Positions 17,565 through 27,079 of a stretch of DNA of 64,000 nucleotides are shown here, piece by piece. The notes beneath the pieces were generated by a model. That model was not told the DNA's origin and did not search any database. It saw only the letters and a program-made list of their open reading frames with translations. Every line of letters starts with the position of its first letter. Within the stretch, counting starts at the first letter, position 1. The position numbers were made by a program, and so were the translations under genes. The stretch spans positions 1-64,000 of the forward strand of contig CALXKL010000002.1 in the NCBI GenBank assembly GCA_944388965.1. Reading direction: 5' to 3'. This DNA comes from an uncultured Spirochaetales bacterium. GTDB taxonomy: Bacteria > Spirochaetota > Spirochaetia > Sphaerochaetales > Sphaerochaetaceae.

Positions 17565-19068
17565 TTGCTTTCTCCTCCTTTGTGCCTGGTGTAAGCAGGG
17601 CATAGTGCATAAGAGTCTCCTGTGTGAGGTCCTTCCTCTCGAGTACGGCAGTCATTGCGCCTTCAGACATGACCACCACCCTGTCGCACATCCCTATGAT
17701 CTCGGGAAGCTCGGACGAGACCATGATTATGCTGCACCCCTTTGCGGTGAGGCTGTTCATTATCGAATAGATTTCGGCCTTCGCGCTGACATCTATTCCT
17801 CGTGTCGGCTCGTCCATGATGATTATCGACGGAGTCCGAGTCAGCCACTTTGCCAGCACGACCTTCTGCTGATTGCCTCCAGATAGATTGACTGCCATCT
17901 GGTTCAATCCAGAAACGCGGATTGCAAGATCGTCTATCTGCTTCTTCACAATATCGTCTTCCTTCCTCTGATCGACATGCAGATGGGAGATGAACTGTCT
18001 CAGCACCAGCAGCGAGACATTGAACGATACCGTATTCCTCAGTACAAGCCCTTCCCTATGCCTCTCTTCGGAAATCATCGCAAGATCATGCGCTATCGCA
18101 TCGGAAGGGCTTCTGATGTCGACTTCATGTCCGTTTATAAACACCTTGCCGGACAGCCTGCGCGCTGCGCCGAATATCGTCTTCATGAGCTCGCTTCGGC
18201 CAGCACCAACAAGGCCGGAGAAACCAAGTATCTCTCCTTTTCTGAGAAAGAAGCTTGCAGGATGAGGGCTGGCATACGAAACCAGGTCCTTGACTTCGAG
18301 AACGACTTCGTCCTGTACATTGTCATCCTTCACGTAGTAATGGGACAGCGTCCTTCCAACCATCATCGAGACAAGCTCATCCCTGTTCGTCTCCCTGATC
18401 ACCTTCGTCCCGACACTGCGTCCGTCCCTGAGGACAGTCACCCTGTCGCATATCTCGAACAACTCCTCCATGCGGTGGGAGATGTAGATCATCCCTATTC
18501 CTTCGCTCTTCAGCTTGCCGATGAGTGTGAACAGCATTCTCACCTCATTGCTGGTGAGGGATGATGTCGGTTCATCCATGATGATTATCTTTGCGTTTCT
18601 GGAGATGCATTTGGCTATCTCCACAGTCTGTTTCTGGGCAATTGACAGAGACCTGAGAACGGCGGATGCGGGGAATTCGACACCCAGCGAATCCAGAATC
18701 CTCTGCGACTCCTCCTCCATTCTCCTCTTGTCCAGGAACCCGAACCGGTTCCTCAGTTCGCGGCCCATGAAGATGTTCTCGCTGACTGTCATGTCGTTCG
18801 CCAGGCAGAGCTCCTGATAGATGACAGCAATCCCTTCATTCAACGCATCTACCGGCGAATCGATCCTGCAGGTTCTACCATCTATCAGAATCTCACCCTC
18901 ATCCTTTGAATGGACGCCGGCAAGAACCTTTATCAATGTTGATTTTCCGGCACCGTTCTCACCAAGGAGGGCAAGCACCTCCCCTCTATCCAGCGTTATG
19001 GACACATCGTCTACGGCGACGACTCCAGGAAAGGTCTTCCGGATGTTCTTCATTTCAAGCAGGTGCAT
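17557..19068 (-). CDS. Sugar ABC transporter ATP-binding protein (duplicated domains)
   Basis: A 503-aa protein of the RbsA/XylG/MglA type with two ABC domains. The N-terminal half has Walker A GENGAGKSTL (about residues 35-44) and a Walker B ending IIMDEPTSSL. The C-terminal half has a degenerate Walker A (GLVGAGRSE), LSGGNQQKVVLAKWL and IIMDEPTRGID. The start at 19068 follows AAGGAGTG. A strong hairpin lies between this gene and the binding-protein gene upstream. Confidence 0.92.
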   Translation of the reverse strand: MHLLEMKNIRKTFPGVVAVDDVSITLDRGEVLALLGENGAGKSTLIKVLAGVHSKDEGEILIDGRTCRIDSPVDALNEGIAVIYQELCLANDMTVSENIFMGRELRNRFGFLDKRRMEEESQRILDSLGVEFPASAVLRSLSIAQKQTVEIAKCISRNAKIIIMDEPTSSLTSNEVRMLFTLIGKLKSEGIGMIYISHRMEELFEICDRVTVLRDGRSVGTKVIRETNRDELVSMMVGRTLSHYYVKDDNVQDEVVLEVKDLVSYASPHPASFFLRKGEILGFSGLVGAGRSELMKTIFGAARRLSGKVFINGHEVDIRSPSDAIAHDLAMISEERHREGLVLRNTVSFNVSLLVLRQFISHLHVDQRKEDDIVKKQIDDLAIRVSGLNQMAVNLSGGNQQKVVLAKWLTRTPSIIIMDEPTRGIDVSAKAEIYSIMNSLTAKGCSIIMVSSELPEIIGMCDRVVVMSEGAMTAVLERKDLTQETLMHYALLTPGTKEEKANA

Positions 19069-19085
19069 TTGACACTCCTTTCGAA

Positions 19086-19112
19086 GGTTGGAGGCGAAAA
19101 CCGCCTCCAACC
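19086..19112 (-). promoter_or_regulatory. Intercistronic hairpin in the sugar operon
   Basis: A perfect 11-bp stem (GGTTGGAGGCG with CGCCTCCAACC, 5-nt loop) lies between the binding-protein stop and the ATPase start, with no T-tract after it. Such hairpins commonly protect the upstream mRNA and lower expression of transporter genes relative to the binding protein. Confidence 0.75.
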
Positions 19113-19124
19113 GGATGAATAGGA

Positions 19125-20063
19125 TCAATAACCTTCCCAGGTGGAAGCGTTCTCGCTTGTGATGTATTCGATGCCGAGGGCGAAATCGAGTGTCGTCTCC
19201 TCTCCATTGAAATACCTTATCATTTGGTCAGCGGCCTCATATCCCATCAGGTAAGGCTGCTGGGCGGCGATACCTGTGATATGTCCTTCAAGGACCATGG
19301 CCACGCCGTTGGCCGATCCGTCGACAGTGTAGATGCCGATGTCGGTCCTTCCGGCCGCCTCCAGTGCAGCATAGACGCCGAATGCTCCATCTTCGTTGCA
19401 GACGAATACAGCATCCACATCATCATACACCTGCAGCAGGTCCTCCATGATATTCATTGCCGTCTGCTGGTCGGCATTGTAGTTCTGCTGTTCGAGAATC
19501 GTGATTCCCGGATATTCGGAGACCGTGTCGACAAAGCCGTTGGCCCTGAGCAGCGAGGAGTTGTTCTCCGGAGTATCAAGGATGATGATATTGCCTTCTC
19601 CACCAAGGTCCTCGATTACGTGGTTTGCATTTTCGACACCGGCAAGATAGTTGTCCGTAGCGACCTGGCTTACCACAAGATCCGTGTCCTCCACAGGATT
19701 GTCGACCACTACGACTGGGATTCCGGCATCGGCGCACTCGAGCAGAGCCGTACGTGTCGCAGAGGAAATCCATGGGAAGAAGATGATTCCGTCCACACCC
19801 ATGGCAACGAAATCCTCCAGATCGGAGACCTGTCCCTCACTTGTACCGTCTCCATATTTCACGTTCATCTCGATTCCACCTTCCTCGTCGAATCTGGCCT
19901 GGGCGCCTTCGACTATGGCGATGCAGTATGGTGCATAGCTGACCTGCTGCATTCCTATGACGATTGTGCCCTCATCCGTCTGTTCCTCCAGTGCACCACT
20001 GGCGAACATCAGCATAGGTGCGACGATGAGCATGATAAACAGCGAAACAAGAATCTTCTTCAT
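19125..20063 (-). CDS. Periplasmic sugar-binding protein (ABC importer)
   Basis: A 312-aa Peripla_BP_4-type binding protein. An N-terminal signal peptide (basic MKKI, hydrophobic core, then FASGALEE) is followed by the two alternating domains typical of ribose/xylose binding proteins (VVVVDNPVEDTD, AVFVCNEDGAFGVYAALEAA, IYTVDGSANG). There is no lipobox Cys, so it may be soluble in the periplasm. Start 20063 follows AAGGAGAG. The ligand is probably a pentose given xylB and the ROK regulator; the sequence does not prove it. Confidence 0.9.
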   Translation of the reverse strand: MKKILVSLFIMLIVAPMLMFASGALEEQTDEGTIVIGMQQVSYAPYCIAIVEGAQARFDEEGGIEMNVKYGDGTSEGQVSDLEDFVAMGVDGIIFFPWISSATRTALLECADAGIPVVVVDNPVEDTDLVVSQVATDNYLAGVENANHVIEDLGGEGNIIILDTPENNSSLLRANGFVDTVSEYPGITILEQQNYNADQQTAMNIMEDLLQVYDDVDAVFVCNEDGAFGVYAALEAAGRTDIGIYTVDGSANGVAMVLEGHITGIAAQQPYLMGYEAADQMIRYFNGEETTLDFALGIEYITSENASTWEGY

Positions 20064-20095
20064 ACTTTCTCTCCTTTTTTCTCCTGTCCTGTTTT

Positions 20096-20899
20096 CTATT
20101 TCTCCAGCATCCAAGGGATGATTCTGGCAATATGCTCGCTCCAGAATTCGAACGTATGTCCACCAGGCCCCTCATCATAGACATACGGAATCCTGTAGTC
20201 GTCCAGAAGTCTTCTGCTCTCCTGGACGCTCGTGTATACGAGTTCATCTTCACTTCCGACCGTCAGGTATACATCCGGAACCGGATTTCCAGATGATAGA
20301 AGGATCATGATGCTCTCCTCTCCATCCAGGGCACTCCCCTTGACCGCGTAGTCCGGGGGGTCGAGGATAAGCTTGTACGGATAAGTCCTCGTACGAAGGA
20401 CAGAGAGGGAACCGGTTCCGACTCCACCCGACAGGCCCGCGACCTTGCTATACAGATGAGAATATCGGAAGGCCGTATTCAGCGATGCATATGCACCCAT
20501 CGAAAGACCTGCGATGAACGTGTTCTCCCTTTCCGGTCGTGTGGGGAACATCCTGTTGATGTATTCTCTGAGCTCTCCAGTCAGGAACGTCTGCTGCCTT
20601 GGTCCATCTTCCATATCCACCCAGAACGAGTTTCCGCCATCTGGGCATACGACCATCAGATCGGTGCCGATTATGTTCCGCTCGACATTCGAATAGTAAG
20701 ACCAGTCGGTATCATCCCCATGTGTACCATGGAGCAGATACAGGACTCGATACCTCGGCCTCTCCTGGAAGAATGCCGGCTTATCGTAAGTATCGATATC
20801 CTGGAGATAATCGTTCTCCGTCGGCGTCGGAATCAACACTGTGACGTGAGTATACCTGCGCAGGCAGTTCGAATAGATTTTCATTCTTATATGAGCCAT
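20096..20899 (-). CDS. Alpha/beta-hydrolase esterase (CE1-like)
   Basis: A 267-aa esterase of the EstA/tributyrin-esterase, CE1-like family. The nucleophile elbow is GLSMGAYAS, an acidic residue lies in VGSEDEL, and the catalytic His is in GPGGHTFEFW. LLHGTHGDDTDW is the oxyanion-loop region. No signal peptide is visible, so it acts in the cytoplasm. As first gene of the xylB-ABC-ROK operon it probably removes acetyl or feruloyl groups from imported xylo-oligosaccharides (inference). I chose the ATG at 20899 because GGAGGG lies 6 nt upstream. Confidence 0.82.
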   Translation of the reverse strand: MAHIRMKIYSNCLRRYTHVTVLIPTPTENDYLQDIDTYDKPAFFQERPRYRVLYLLHGTHGDDTDWSYYSNVERNIIGTDLMVVCPDGGNSFWVDMEDGPRQQTFLTGELREYINRMFPTRPERENTFIAGLSMGAYASLNTAFRYSHLYSKVAGLSGGVGTGSLSVLRTRTYPYKLILDPPDYAVKGSALDGEESIMILLSSGNPVPDVYLTVGSEDELVYTSVQESRRLLDDYRIPYVYDEGPGGHTFEFWSEHIARIIPWMLEK

Positions 20900-20926
20900 G
20901 ATCCCTCCTGCATCAATCCGTTTTAT

Positions 20927-20981
20927 TAATTCATTCATTGAATACATTTGAATTATAGGCACAACTTCCGTTATCACGCAA
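20927..20981 (-). promoter_or_regulatory. Promoter and candidate operator of the sugar operon
   Basis: On the minus strand: -35 TTGCGT (20976-20981), an 18-bp spacer, and a perfect -10 TATAAT (20952-20957). Overlapping and downstream are TTAATTC/GAATTAT inverted half-sites (about 20927-20956), the right place for the ROK repressor to block transcription. Confidence 0.6.
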
Positions 20982-21062
20982 GCTTTTTCTTCAACGAATT
21001 AATCAATACTGTTTCAACCTGTTCCATTCCCCTCCCGCAGTCTTTTCGAATATATTTCCCGT

Positions 21063-21671
21063 ATGCACACAATCCAGAAAATATATTTCGCTTCAGGCAA
21101 CACCCACAAGAGAGATGAGATGCAGCGTCTCATCCTCGACGGGATCCATGTCGTCCTTCCGAAGGACGAAGGCATCGCATTCGACCCGGTGGAGGATGGG
21201 GAGAGCTTCATCGAGAACGCGCTCATCAAGGCCAGGTGCCTGTACGACATCGTCCATGCGCCTGTCCTTGCCGACGACAGCGGTCTGGTCGTGGACGCCC
21301 TATCAGGAAGACCCGGCATACATACTGCAAGATACGGATGTAGCGAAGGCAGAAACCTCACCAGCCAGGAGCAGTACACCCTTCTGCTCAAGGAGATGGA
21401 AGGAATGGAGGACAGGAAGGCGCGCTTCGTTTCGGCATGCGTCCTCATGCTCTCGGCAGACAGGATATACATTGTGCAGGAGACAGTCGAAGGTGCGATC
21501 GCCCAGAAGGCGATGGGCCTTCACGGATTCGGCTATGACCCGATATTCCTGGTGGAGGACACCGGCCTAACGGCAAGCCAGCTTTCGCCCGAGGAGAAGG
21601 ACCGATGCTCCCATCGGGGCCGTGCGATGAGGAGAATCGACGCCCTGCTTGAAAAGGAGATAGACAGATGA
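21063..21671 (+). CDS. rdgB: RdgB/HAM1 non-canonical purine NTP pyrophosphatase
   Basis: A 202-aa dITP/XTP pyrophosphatase. It has the N-terminal ASGNTHK substrate loop (about 10-16), LADDSGLVVDAL (about 69-80), HGFGYDPIF and the C-terminal SHRGRAM. It cleans ITP/XTP/dITP from the nucleotide pool. There is no ribosome site; a TATATT hexamer ends only 6 nt before the ATG, so the mRNA may be leaderless. It overlaps the start of pepF by 4 nt. Confidence 0.93.
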   Translation: MHTIQKIYFASGNTHKRDEMQRLILDGIHVVLPKDEGIAFDPVEDGESFIENALIKARCLYDIVHAPVLADDSGLVVDALSGRPGIHTARYGCSEGRNLTSQEQYTLLLKEMEGMEDRKARFVSACVLMLSADRIYIVQETVEGAIAQKAMGLHGFGYDPIFLVEDTGLTASQLSPEEKDRCSHRGRAMRRIDALLEKEIDR

Positions 21672-23437
21672 AAAGAAGCCAGCAGAAGACAGAGGACACA
21701 TGGGACCTGCAGTCGGTCTATCAGGATGAAGCCTCATGGCAGGAGGACTACGACAGGACGCTTGCCGCCATAGTCGGGCTGGAGACATACAGGGGACGGC
21801 TGGCCTCGTCCGACGATGTGCTCTTCGAGGCCCTTTGCACTCTGGAGAAAGTCGCGCTCGAGCTCGAGAAGGTATGCACTTACGCTTCGCTTTCATACGA
21901 ATGCAATGCCATCGACGGCGCTGCGCAGAGGATGGCAGGCCTCGCCTCCAGCCTGGAGGCACGCTTCCAGGAGACGACGAGCTACATGGACCCCGAACTC
22001 ATGTCGATTGACCCGAAGATGCTGATGACCTGGATGGATCAGGACAGGTTCTCCCGCTTCAGAAACTACATCGACAGGCTCATGCGCATGAAGGAGCATA
22101 CGCTTTCGGCGGCAGAGGAGCGCATCCTCGCCCTTGACAGCGAGGCCGCGGATGCATGCTCATCCGCTTTCCACGACCTGAACGACATCGATCTCGACTT
22201 CGGCTCGGTCAGGGGGACCAGGCTGACCCACGCCTCCTATTCGGTGTTCATGCAGGATGCGGACGAGGAGGTCAGGAAGGAGGCGTACATGAAGATGTAC
22301 GGCGAGTACGAAGCCCACAGGCATGTGTTTGCCAGACTGTACGCCGGTTCGGTCAACCAGGACATCTTCCTCTCCCGCGCCCGCGGCTACTCGTCGTCGC
22401 TCGAGGCGGCGCTCTATCCGGACAACGTCCCCGAGGAGGTATACCGCAATCTCGTCCAGAGCATACATGACGCATTCCCGGTCCTCCACAGGTACTACGG
22501 ACTGAGGGCGAGGCTTCTGGGAAAGGACAGGCTCAGGCACTGGGACATGTACCTTCCCATGGTGCCCGGGGTCGAGACACGCCATACATACGACGAGGCC
22601 GTAGAGCTCATATCACAGGCGGTGAAGCCGCTCGGCGAGGAGTACAGGAGCGTGCTCGTGAAGGGGCTGACCAGCGACCGGTGGGTCGACAGGTACGAGA
22701 ACGAGGGAAAAAGGTCAGGCGCCTTCTCGGCCGGTTCGTACACATCAAAGCCCTTCATTCTCACGAACTTCAAGGAGGACATCCTGGACAGTGTGTTCAC
22801 GCTCATCCACGAAGGGGGACATTCCATGCATTCCTGGTACAGCGCCAAGACCAACGGCTTCATGGACTACTCCTACTCCATATTCGAGGCCGAGGTGGCA
22901 TCTACGTTCAACGAGGAGCTTCTCTCGCGCCATCTCATCGCATCCTGCGACGACGAGAGGATGAAGGCGCATCTGGTCGCCAGCAGACTGGACGACATGA
23001 TAGGGACGTTGTTCCGGCAGACGATGTTCGCAGAGTACGAGCTTCTCGTGCACGAGGAGGTCGAAGGCGGAGGCGTCGCGACACTCGATTTCATGCGTGG
23101 CACATACCGCTCTCTTCTGGAGTCCTATTTCGGTGACGCGGTGGACTTCGAGACGGTCAGCGACCTCGAATGTCTGCGCATCCCACACTTCTACAGGGCC
23201 TATTACGTCTACAAGTACGCTACGGGCATCTGCGCCGCGATCGCGCTTGCCGACAGGGTGCTGTCAGGCGGAGACGCACAGCGGGACGACTACCTCGCGT
23301 TCCTGTCCAGCGGAGGCTCACGCTATCCGATCGACTCGCTTCGGCGGGCCGGAGTGGACATGTCCAGAAGCGGCAGCATAGAGAGCGCGGTGAAGCATTT
23401 CTCGTCGCTGATGGACCAGCTGGAAGCCCTTGTCTAG
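21668..23437 (+). CDS. pepF: Oligoendopeptidase F-like M3 metallopeptidase
   Basis: A 589-aa M3B peptidase, typical PepF length. The zinc site H381-EGG-H385 (IHEGGHSMHSW) is followed by the third ligand in FEAEVASTFNE. It hydrolyses medium-length peptides in the cytoplasm. The ATG overlaps the rdgB stop (ATGA). Its TAG stop lies inside CTAG at 23434-23437, which also supplies the stop of the convergent gene. Confidence 0.93.
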   Translation: MKRSQQKTEDTWDLQSVYQDEASWQEDYDRTLAAIVGLETYRGRLASSDDVLFEALCTLEKVALELEKVCTYASLSYECNAIDGAAQRMAGLASSLEARFQETTSYMDPELMSIDPKMLMTWMDQDRFSRFRNYIDRLMRMKEHTLSAAEERILALDSEAADACSSAFHDLNDIDLDFGSVRGTRLTHASYSVFMQDADEEVRKEAYMKMYGEYEAHRHVFARLYAGSVNQDIFLSRARGYSSSLEAALYPDNVPEEVYRNLVQSIHDAFPVLHRYYGLRARLLGKDRLRHWDMYLPMVPGVETRHTYDEAVELISQAVKPLGEEYRSVLVKGLTSDRWVDRYENEGKRSGAFSAGSYTSKPFILTNFKEDILDSVFTLIHEGGHSMHSWYSAKTNGFMDYSYSIFEAEVASTFNEELLSRHLIASCDDERMKAHLVASRLDDMIGTLFRQTMFAEYELLVHEEVEGGGVATLDFMRGTYRSLLESYFGDAVDFETVSDLECLRIPHFYRAYYVYKYATGICAAIALADRVLSGGDAQRDDYLAFLSSGGSRYPIDSLRRAGVDMSRSGSIESAVKHFSSLMDQLEALV

Positions 23438-23787
23438 ACGTGCAGCGCCACGATGAGGCCGTCATCGGACAGGAAGAACGTGTAGACGGCCGCATCCAGG
23501 CGCCGGCGTACCAGGACCTTTCCATCGTCCTCCTTCGACATGATGAAGTCGTCCATGGGAAGGAGAGTGGACAAAAGCTGCGAGTGCAATGCGCTGAAGT
23601 CCTTCCGGAAGTCCTCATCCACATAGGTCTCGACCCACTGGAGGGAGAACGGCTCGAGGAGTGCCTTTTTGACTACTGCGCTCCCCTCGCCGACCATGCC
23701 CACTCCATCGCCGTCATATGGGTATATGGCGGCGAAGCCGGATGCGGCGACAAGCAGGATGACCAGCAGTGCAAGAGTGCGTCTCAT
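23434..23787 (-). CDS. Small exported protein of unknown function
   Basis: A 117-aa protein with an N-terminal signal peptide (MRRTLALLVILLVAASGFAA) and a mature domain of about 95 residues, mixed alpha/beta in character. It is not recognised. The ATG at 23787 has no ribosome site. A -10-like TAGTCT ends 7 nt before it, with -35 TTGAAA and a 16-bp spacer, so it may be leaderless. A longer frame to 23904 runs through this promoter and is rejected. Its stop is shared with pepF. Confidence 0.6.
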   Translation of the reverse strand: MRRTLALLVILLVAASGFAAIYPYDGDGVGMVGEGSAVVKKALLEPFSLQWVETYVDEDFRKDFSALHSQLLSTLLPMDDFIMSKEDDGKVLVRRRLDAAVYTFFLSDDGLIVALHV

Positions 23788-23852
23788 GCAGGCAAGACTA
23801 TCCGCTTTTTCCGCTTTTTCAAAGTCCCTTGTCTGGTGTACCATACCCGAAG

Positions 23853-25115
23853 ATGGAAAGAAGAACACTGATGGCGGCCGTCGAGGACGGATTCGACCAC
23901 GCATTCAAGGACCCGTTGTGGAAGGACATCGCGCTCGACGACTCCTTCCGAAGCCTCTATCTGCACAAGGCGGTGCAGAAACTCGACAGGATAAGACAGA
24001 ACGGACCGGCCTGCCACATCTACCCGGGTGCGGTGCACACGCGGCTGGCACACAGCCTCGGGGTGTACCATGTCGGCCGCATGATAATGCAGCGCCTCGT
24101 CTCCACAGGAGCCGAAGGCCTTGACGTGACCGGCATAAGAAGCTTTCTCGCCGCATGCCTTCTGCATGACATAGGACATTTCCCGTACGCACACTCCCTC
24201 AAGGAGCTCAGCGTCAGGGAGCACGAGGAGCTGGCCTGCCAGCTGATCGAGGAAGACAGGTCGCTGTATGACGCAATCGAGGAAACCGGTGCACACGCCG
24301 GGATGGTCATGGCGATAATAGACGGCGGCAGACCTGCGGACGACCAGTGCCTCGTATACAGGGGCATCCTTTCAGGAGCTCTGGACCCGGACAAGCTGGA
24401 CTACCTCAACCGCGACGCATTCTTCGCTGGTGTGCCGTACGGACTCCAGGACACTGGATACATCATCTCTTCGATGCGCCTGCATGAAGGACGCATCGCG
24501 CTCGAGCGCGACGCGGTATCGTCGCTGGAGCATCTGCTGTTCTCGAAGTACCTGATGTATCGCAACGTATACTGGCACAAGGGCGTCAGAAGCGCCACCT
24601 GCATGATAAAGAAGGCCCTGCTCGAGGGACTGAGGGACGGGGTGCTGTCGTTCGACGACCTGTACTTCATAGACGACTTCGACTTCGACCGGCTGCCGGA
24701 CAGGCATCCGGACTACGGCCCCTTCTCTCTCATAGAACGCGTCGCAGACAGCCAGCTTCTCAGCCGCATCTGGTCCAGACCCTACCGGCCCGGAGGCCGG
24801 CTGGAGACGGCATGTGCCGATCTTTTCGACAGGCTTGACGTCGAACAGTCCCTGTACAGGAGGCTGTCCAGAAGATATCCACAGCTCAGGCCGTACGAGG
24901 TCGTCATAGACATACAGGAACCGATATCGTTCGAGAGCGACACGATGATACTGGTGGACGGACAGGCCCGTCCATTCACCGAGGTGTCCACCATATTCTC
25001 GAGCGATGTCGCGAGACAGTTCACATCGTCGCTGAGGACCATCGCGCTCTATGCACCCGCGTACGTCGACGGGGATCTGGCAGGAGGCATCGTCGAAGAT
25101 GGACTCGAGGATTGA
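23853..25115 (+). CDS. HD-domain phosphohydrolase
   Basis: A 420-aa HD hydrolase similar in layout to dGTPase-like/YdhJ proteins. The metal-binding residues are in HTRLAHSLGVYH (about 50-61) and LLHDIGHFPYAHS (about 90-102), and a conserved GALDPDKLDYLNRD follows. The substrate is unknown; nucleotide phosphohydrolysis is the family theme. The start may be ATG 23853 (no ribosome site, TACCAT 8 nt upstream, possibly leaderless) or the ATG six codons later with GGAAAGAAG upstream. It overlaps the next gene by 17 nt. Confidence 0.8.
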   Translation: MERRTLMAAVEDGFDHAFKDPLWKDIALDDSFRSLYLHKAVQKLDRIRQNGPACHIYPGAVHTRLAHSLGVYHVGRMIMQRLVSTGAEGLDVTGIRSFLAACLLHDIGHFPYAHSLKELSVREHEELACQLIEEDRSLYDAIEETGAHAGMVMAIIDGGRPADDQCLVYRGILSGALDPDKLDYLNRDAFFAGVPYGLQDTGYIISSMRLHEGRIALERDAVSSLEHLLFSKYLMYRNVYWHKGVRSATCMIKKALLEGLRDGVLSFDDLYFIDDFDFDRLPDRHPDYGPFSLIERVADSQLLSRIWSRPYRPGGRLETACADLFDRLDVEQSLYRRLSRRYPQLRPYEVVIDIQEPISFESDTMILVDGQARPFTEVSTIFSSDVARQFTSSLRTIALYAPAYVDGDLAGGIVEDGLED

Positions 25116-25872
25116 CTACCATGCCCTGATACAGGGTGACATCCCGCCATGGGTGATGCGCTTCATAAAGGGTGTCGGGCGCACCATCAACACCTACTCC
25201 ATGATCAGGGAGGGCGACGAGGTGCTCCTTGCCGTATCGGGAGGAAAGGACAGCCTGGCACTGGCACTGGCGCTTTCCCTGAGGCTCAAGTGGCTCCCCG
25301 TGTCCTACCGTCTCAGGGCACTTATGATAGACTGGATCGAGCACCCGATACCACCATCAAGCAGGGCGGAGCTCGAGGAGTTCTTCGACGCTCTGTCGAT
25401 AGACTTCCGCATCCAGGACGAGCACCAGTACCCGCAGTCGTTCAAGGGGGAATTCAACTGCTACCTCTGCTCGAGGAACCGCAGACGCATCCTCTTCGAG
25501 GAGGCGGCGAGACAGGACGTGCGCCTGATCGCGATGGGCCATCATCTGGACGACCTCGTCGAGACCAGCCTGATGAACCTGTGCTTCAGGGCCGACTTCT
25601 CGTCCATGCATCCGGTGCAGGACTTCTTCGGCGGAAAGCTGTACGTCATCCGTCCCATGATAGAGGTCCACGAGAGCGTGACCAGACGGCTAAGCGAGAC
25701 GTACACGCTGCCGACGGTCAAGCCGGTGTGTCCCTACGACCAGACGAACATACGCAGCTCACTCAAGCCCATCGTTGGCCAACTGTGCCATATGGACAGG
25801 CTGACACGCGAGCACATATACAACGCGCATCATTTCGACACGACACTGCTCGAAGGGCGTGAAAACATGTGA
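25099..25872 (+). CDS. TtcA-like tRNA 2-thiocytidine synthetase (PP-loop)
   Basis: A 257-aa PP-loop ATPase. The SGGKDSLALAL motif (about 48-58) activates the base, and the CYLCSRNRRR CxxC (about 136) plus a later VCPYDQTN cysteine match TtcA-type enzymes that thiolate C32 of tRNAs. It lacks the C-terminal domains of TilS. The ATG at 25099 has GGAGG 11 nt upstream and lies inside the end of the HD gene. TtcA versus a related sulfur transferase is not certain. Confidence 0.78.
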   Translation: MDSRIDYHALIQGDIPPWVMRFIKGVGRTINTYSMIREGDEVLLAVSGGKDSLALALALSLRLKWLPVSYRLRALMIDWIEHPIPPSSRAELEEFFDALSIDFRIQDEHQYPQSFKGEFNCYLCSRNRRRILFEEAARQDVRLIAMGHHLDDLVETSLMNLCFRADFSSMHPVQDFFGGKLYVIRPMIEVHESVTRRLSETYTLPTVKPVCPYDQTNIRSSLKPIVGQLCHMDRLTREHIYNAHHFDTTLLEGRENM

Positions 25873-25943
25873 CATGCCCACGCTTTTGGGTTATCATGAG
25901 GCCTAGGGGGCCTATTGCGGCCCGCAGGTGAGGTGAAACGCAA

Positions 25944-27038
25944 ATGAGAAAAACGATAACGCTGCTTGCCCTTCTTACGATCCTCCTGACAGGACTGTCC
26001 GCAGCAGGACTCGCACTGGCCTCCGGAGACCCGGCTTCGGTGAGCGTCTATCTGCCGACAGGACAATATGCAGGTCCTCGGACATCCATAGAGAGCGATG
26101 GCTACATCATCCGCTGCAGCGGCACCGATGCGGTCTTCTCATCCCCCTTCGGCGATGTAAGCATGCAGGACGGAACCCTCCTTGCCATCACCGGATACGA
26201 TTTCGACAACCCGAGCATCTATCTGCTGGACGGCATCGTCACGCTGGATGTCACATCGCTGGCCTCCCTCACCGTCTACACGACAAGCGCCAGCTACCGG
26301 ATCGGCGGAAACGGACAGTACATCTTCGCCTACACCAGCGACGTCGACGCGTGCATCAACAACTCCGACACGACGATCGCCGTCTATGACGCGCTCAGGA
26401 GAAGCTCCTCGATCATCCGTCCATACCACTACAGCGATCTGATGACGAACCAGCTCGACAGGCCGATCGTCTCCCAGACAAGCACCCAGACGGATGATGA
26501 CCATTACACGATCAGTGGAGGATATTCGTTCCGTGGTGAGAGCCTCGTCTACGAATTCTCCACATCGGGAAGCGGAAGCGTCACGTATCCGGCATCACTG
26601 GTCACGAAGGCGGACATAGACTCCTTCATGGCATCCTATGTCGCACACACGTCCATCAGGGAGGTGACGAATGCACTCTACTCGATCCCCGAGGAGGGGA
26701 CGGTCCTCTTCACCTACCCGGCCATCTACAGCGAAGACGACATCATGATGGTAGTGGACGACTTCATCCTCTATCTCGACGGCTATCTGTCATCGATCTT
26801 CGTACCATCCTCGCCTTCCATCGGCATTGCGACGGTCACCATCGAGAAGCCGGTCGAAGAGGAGGCGGTTCCGGTCCAGGAGAGCTCTGACGACGCTTCA
26901 CTCGACCTCCAGCTCGTGCTCGAAGTCGAGGAGGAGGAAGAGGAGGAGATTGTCCCCGAACCTGTCGCCGCCGATGAGGGAGTCGAGGTACCCGAGCCCC
27001 CTTTCATGGTGGAACCCTGGGTGACGGTGACGGATTAG
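25944..27038 (+). CDS. Exported FecR-like beta-rich protein with acidic tail
   Basis: A 364-aa protein with an N-terminal signal peptide (MRKTITLLALLTILLTGLSA) and a beta-rich middle resembling FecR-type repeats (GYIIRCSG..AVFSSPFGDV, LDGIVTLDV). A Pro/Glu-rich tail includes a run of acidic residues near 320-340. It stops at TAG 27036-27038. The next reading frame encodes a large barrel protein that lacks a signal peptide, opens just after an in-frame stop at 26977 and overlaps this gene's last 20 codons. The two may be halves of one gene split by a frameshift. The role is unknown; an envelope location is likely. Confidence 0.6.
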   Translation: MRKTITLLALLTILLTGLSAAGLALASGDPASVSVYLPTGQYAGPRTSIESDGYIIRCSGTDAVFSSPFGDVSMQDGTLLAITGYDFDNPSIYLLDGIVTLDVTSLASLTVYTTSASYRIGGNGQYIFAYTSDVDACINNSDTTIAVYDALRRSSSIIRPYHYSDLMTNQLDRPIVSQTSTQTDDDHYTISGGYSFRGESLVYEFSTSGSGSVTYPASLVTKADIDSFMASYVAHTSIREVTNALYSIPEEGTVLFTYPAIYSEDDIMMVVDDFILYLDGYLSSIFVPSSPSIGIATVTIEKPVEEEAVPVQESSDDASLDLQLVLEVEEEEEEEIVPEPVAADEGVEVPEPPFMVEPWVTVTD

Positions 27039-27079
27039 AGGGCGGATCCCCATCACATGAACTGAAGATCACAGGTTCC

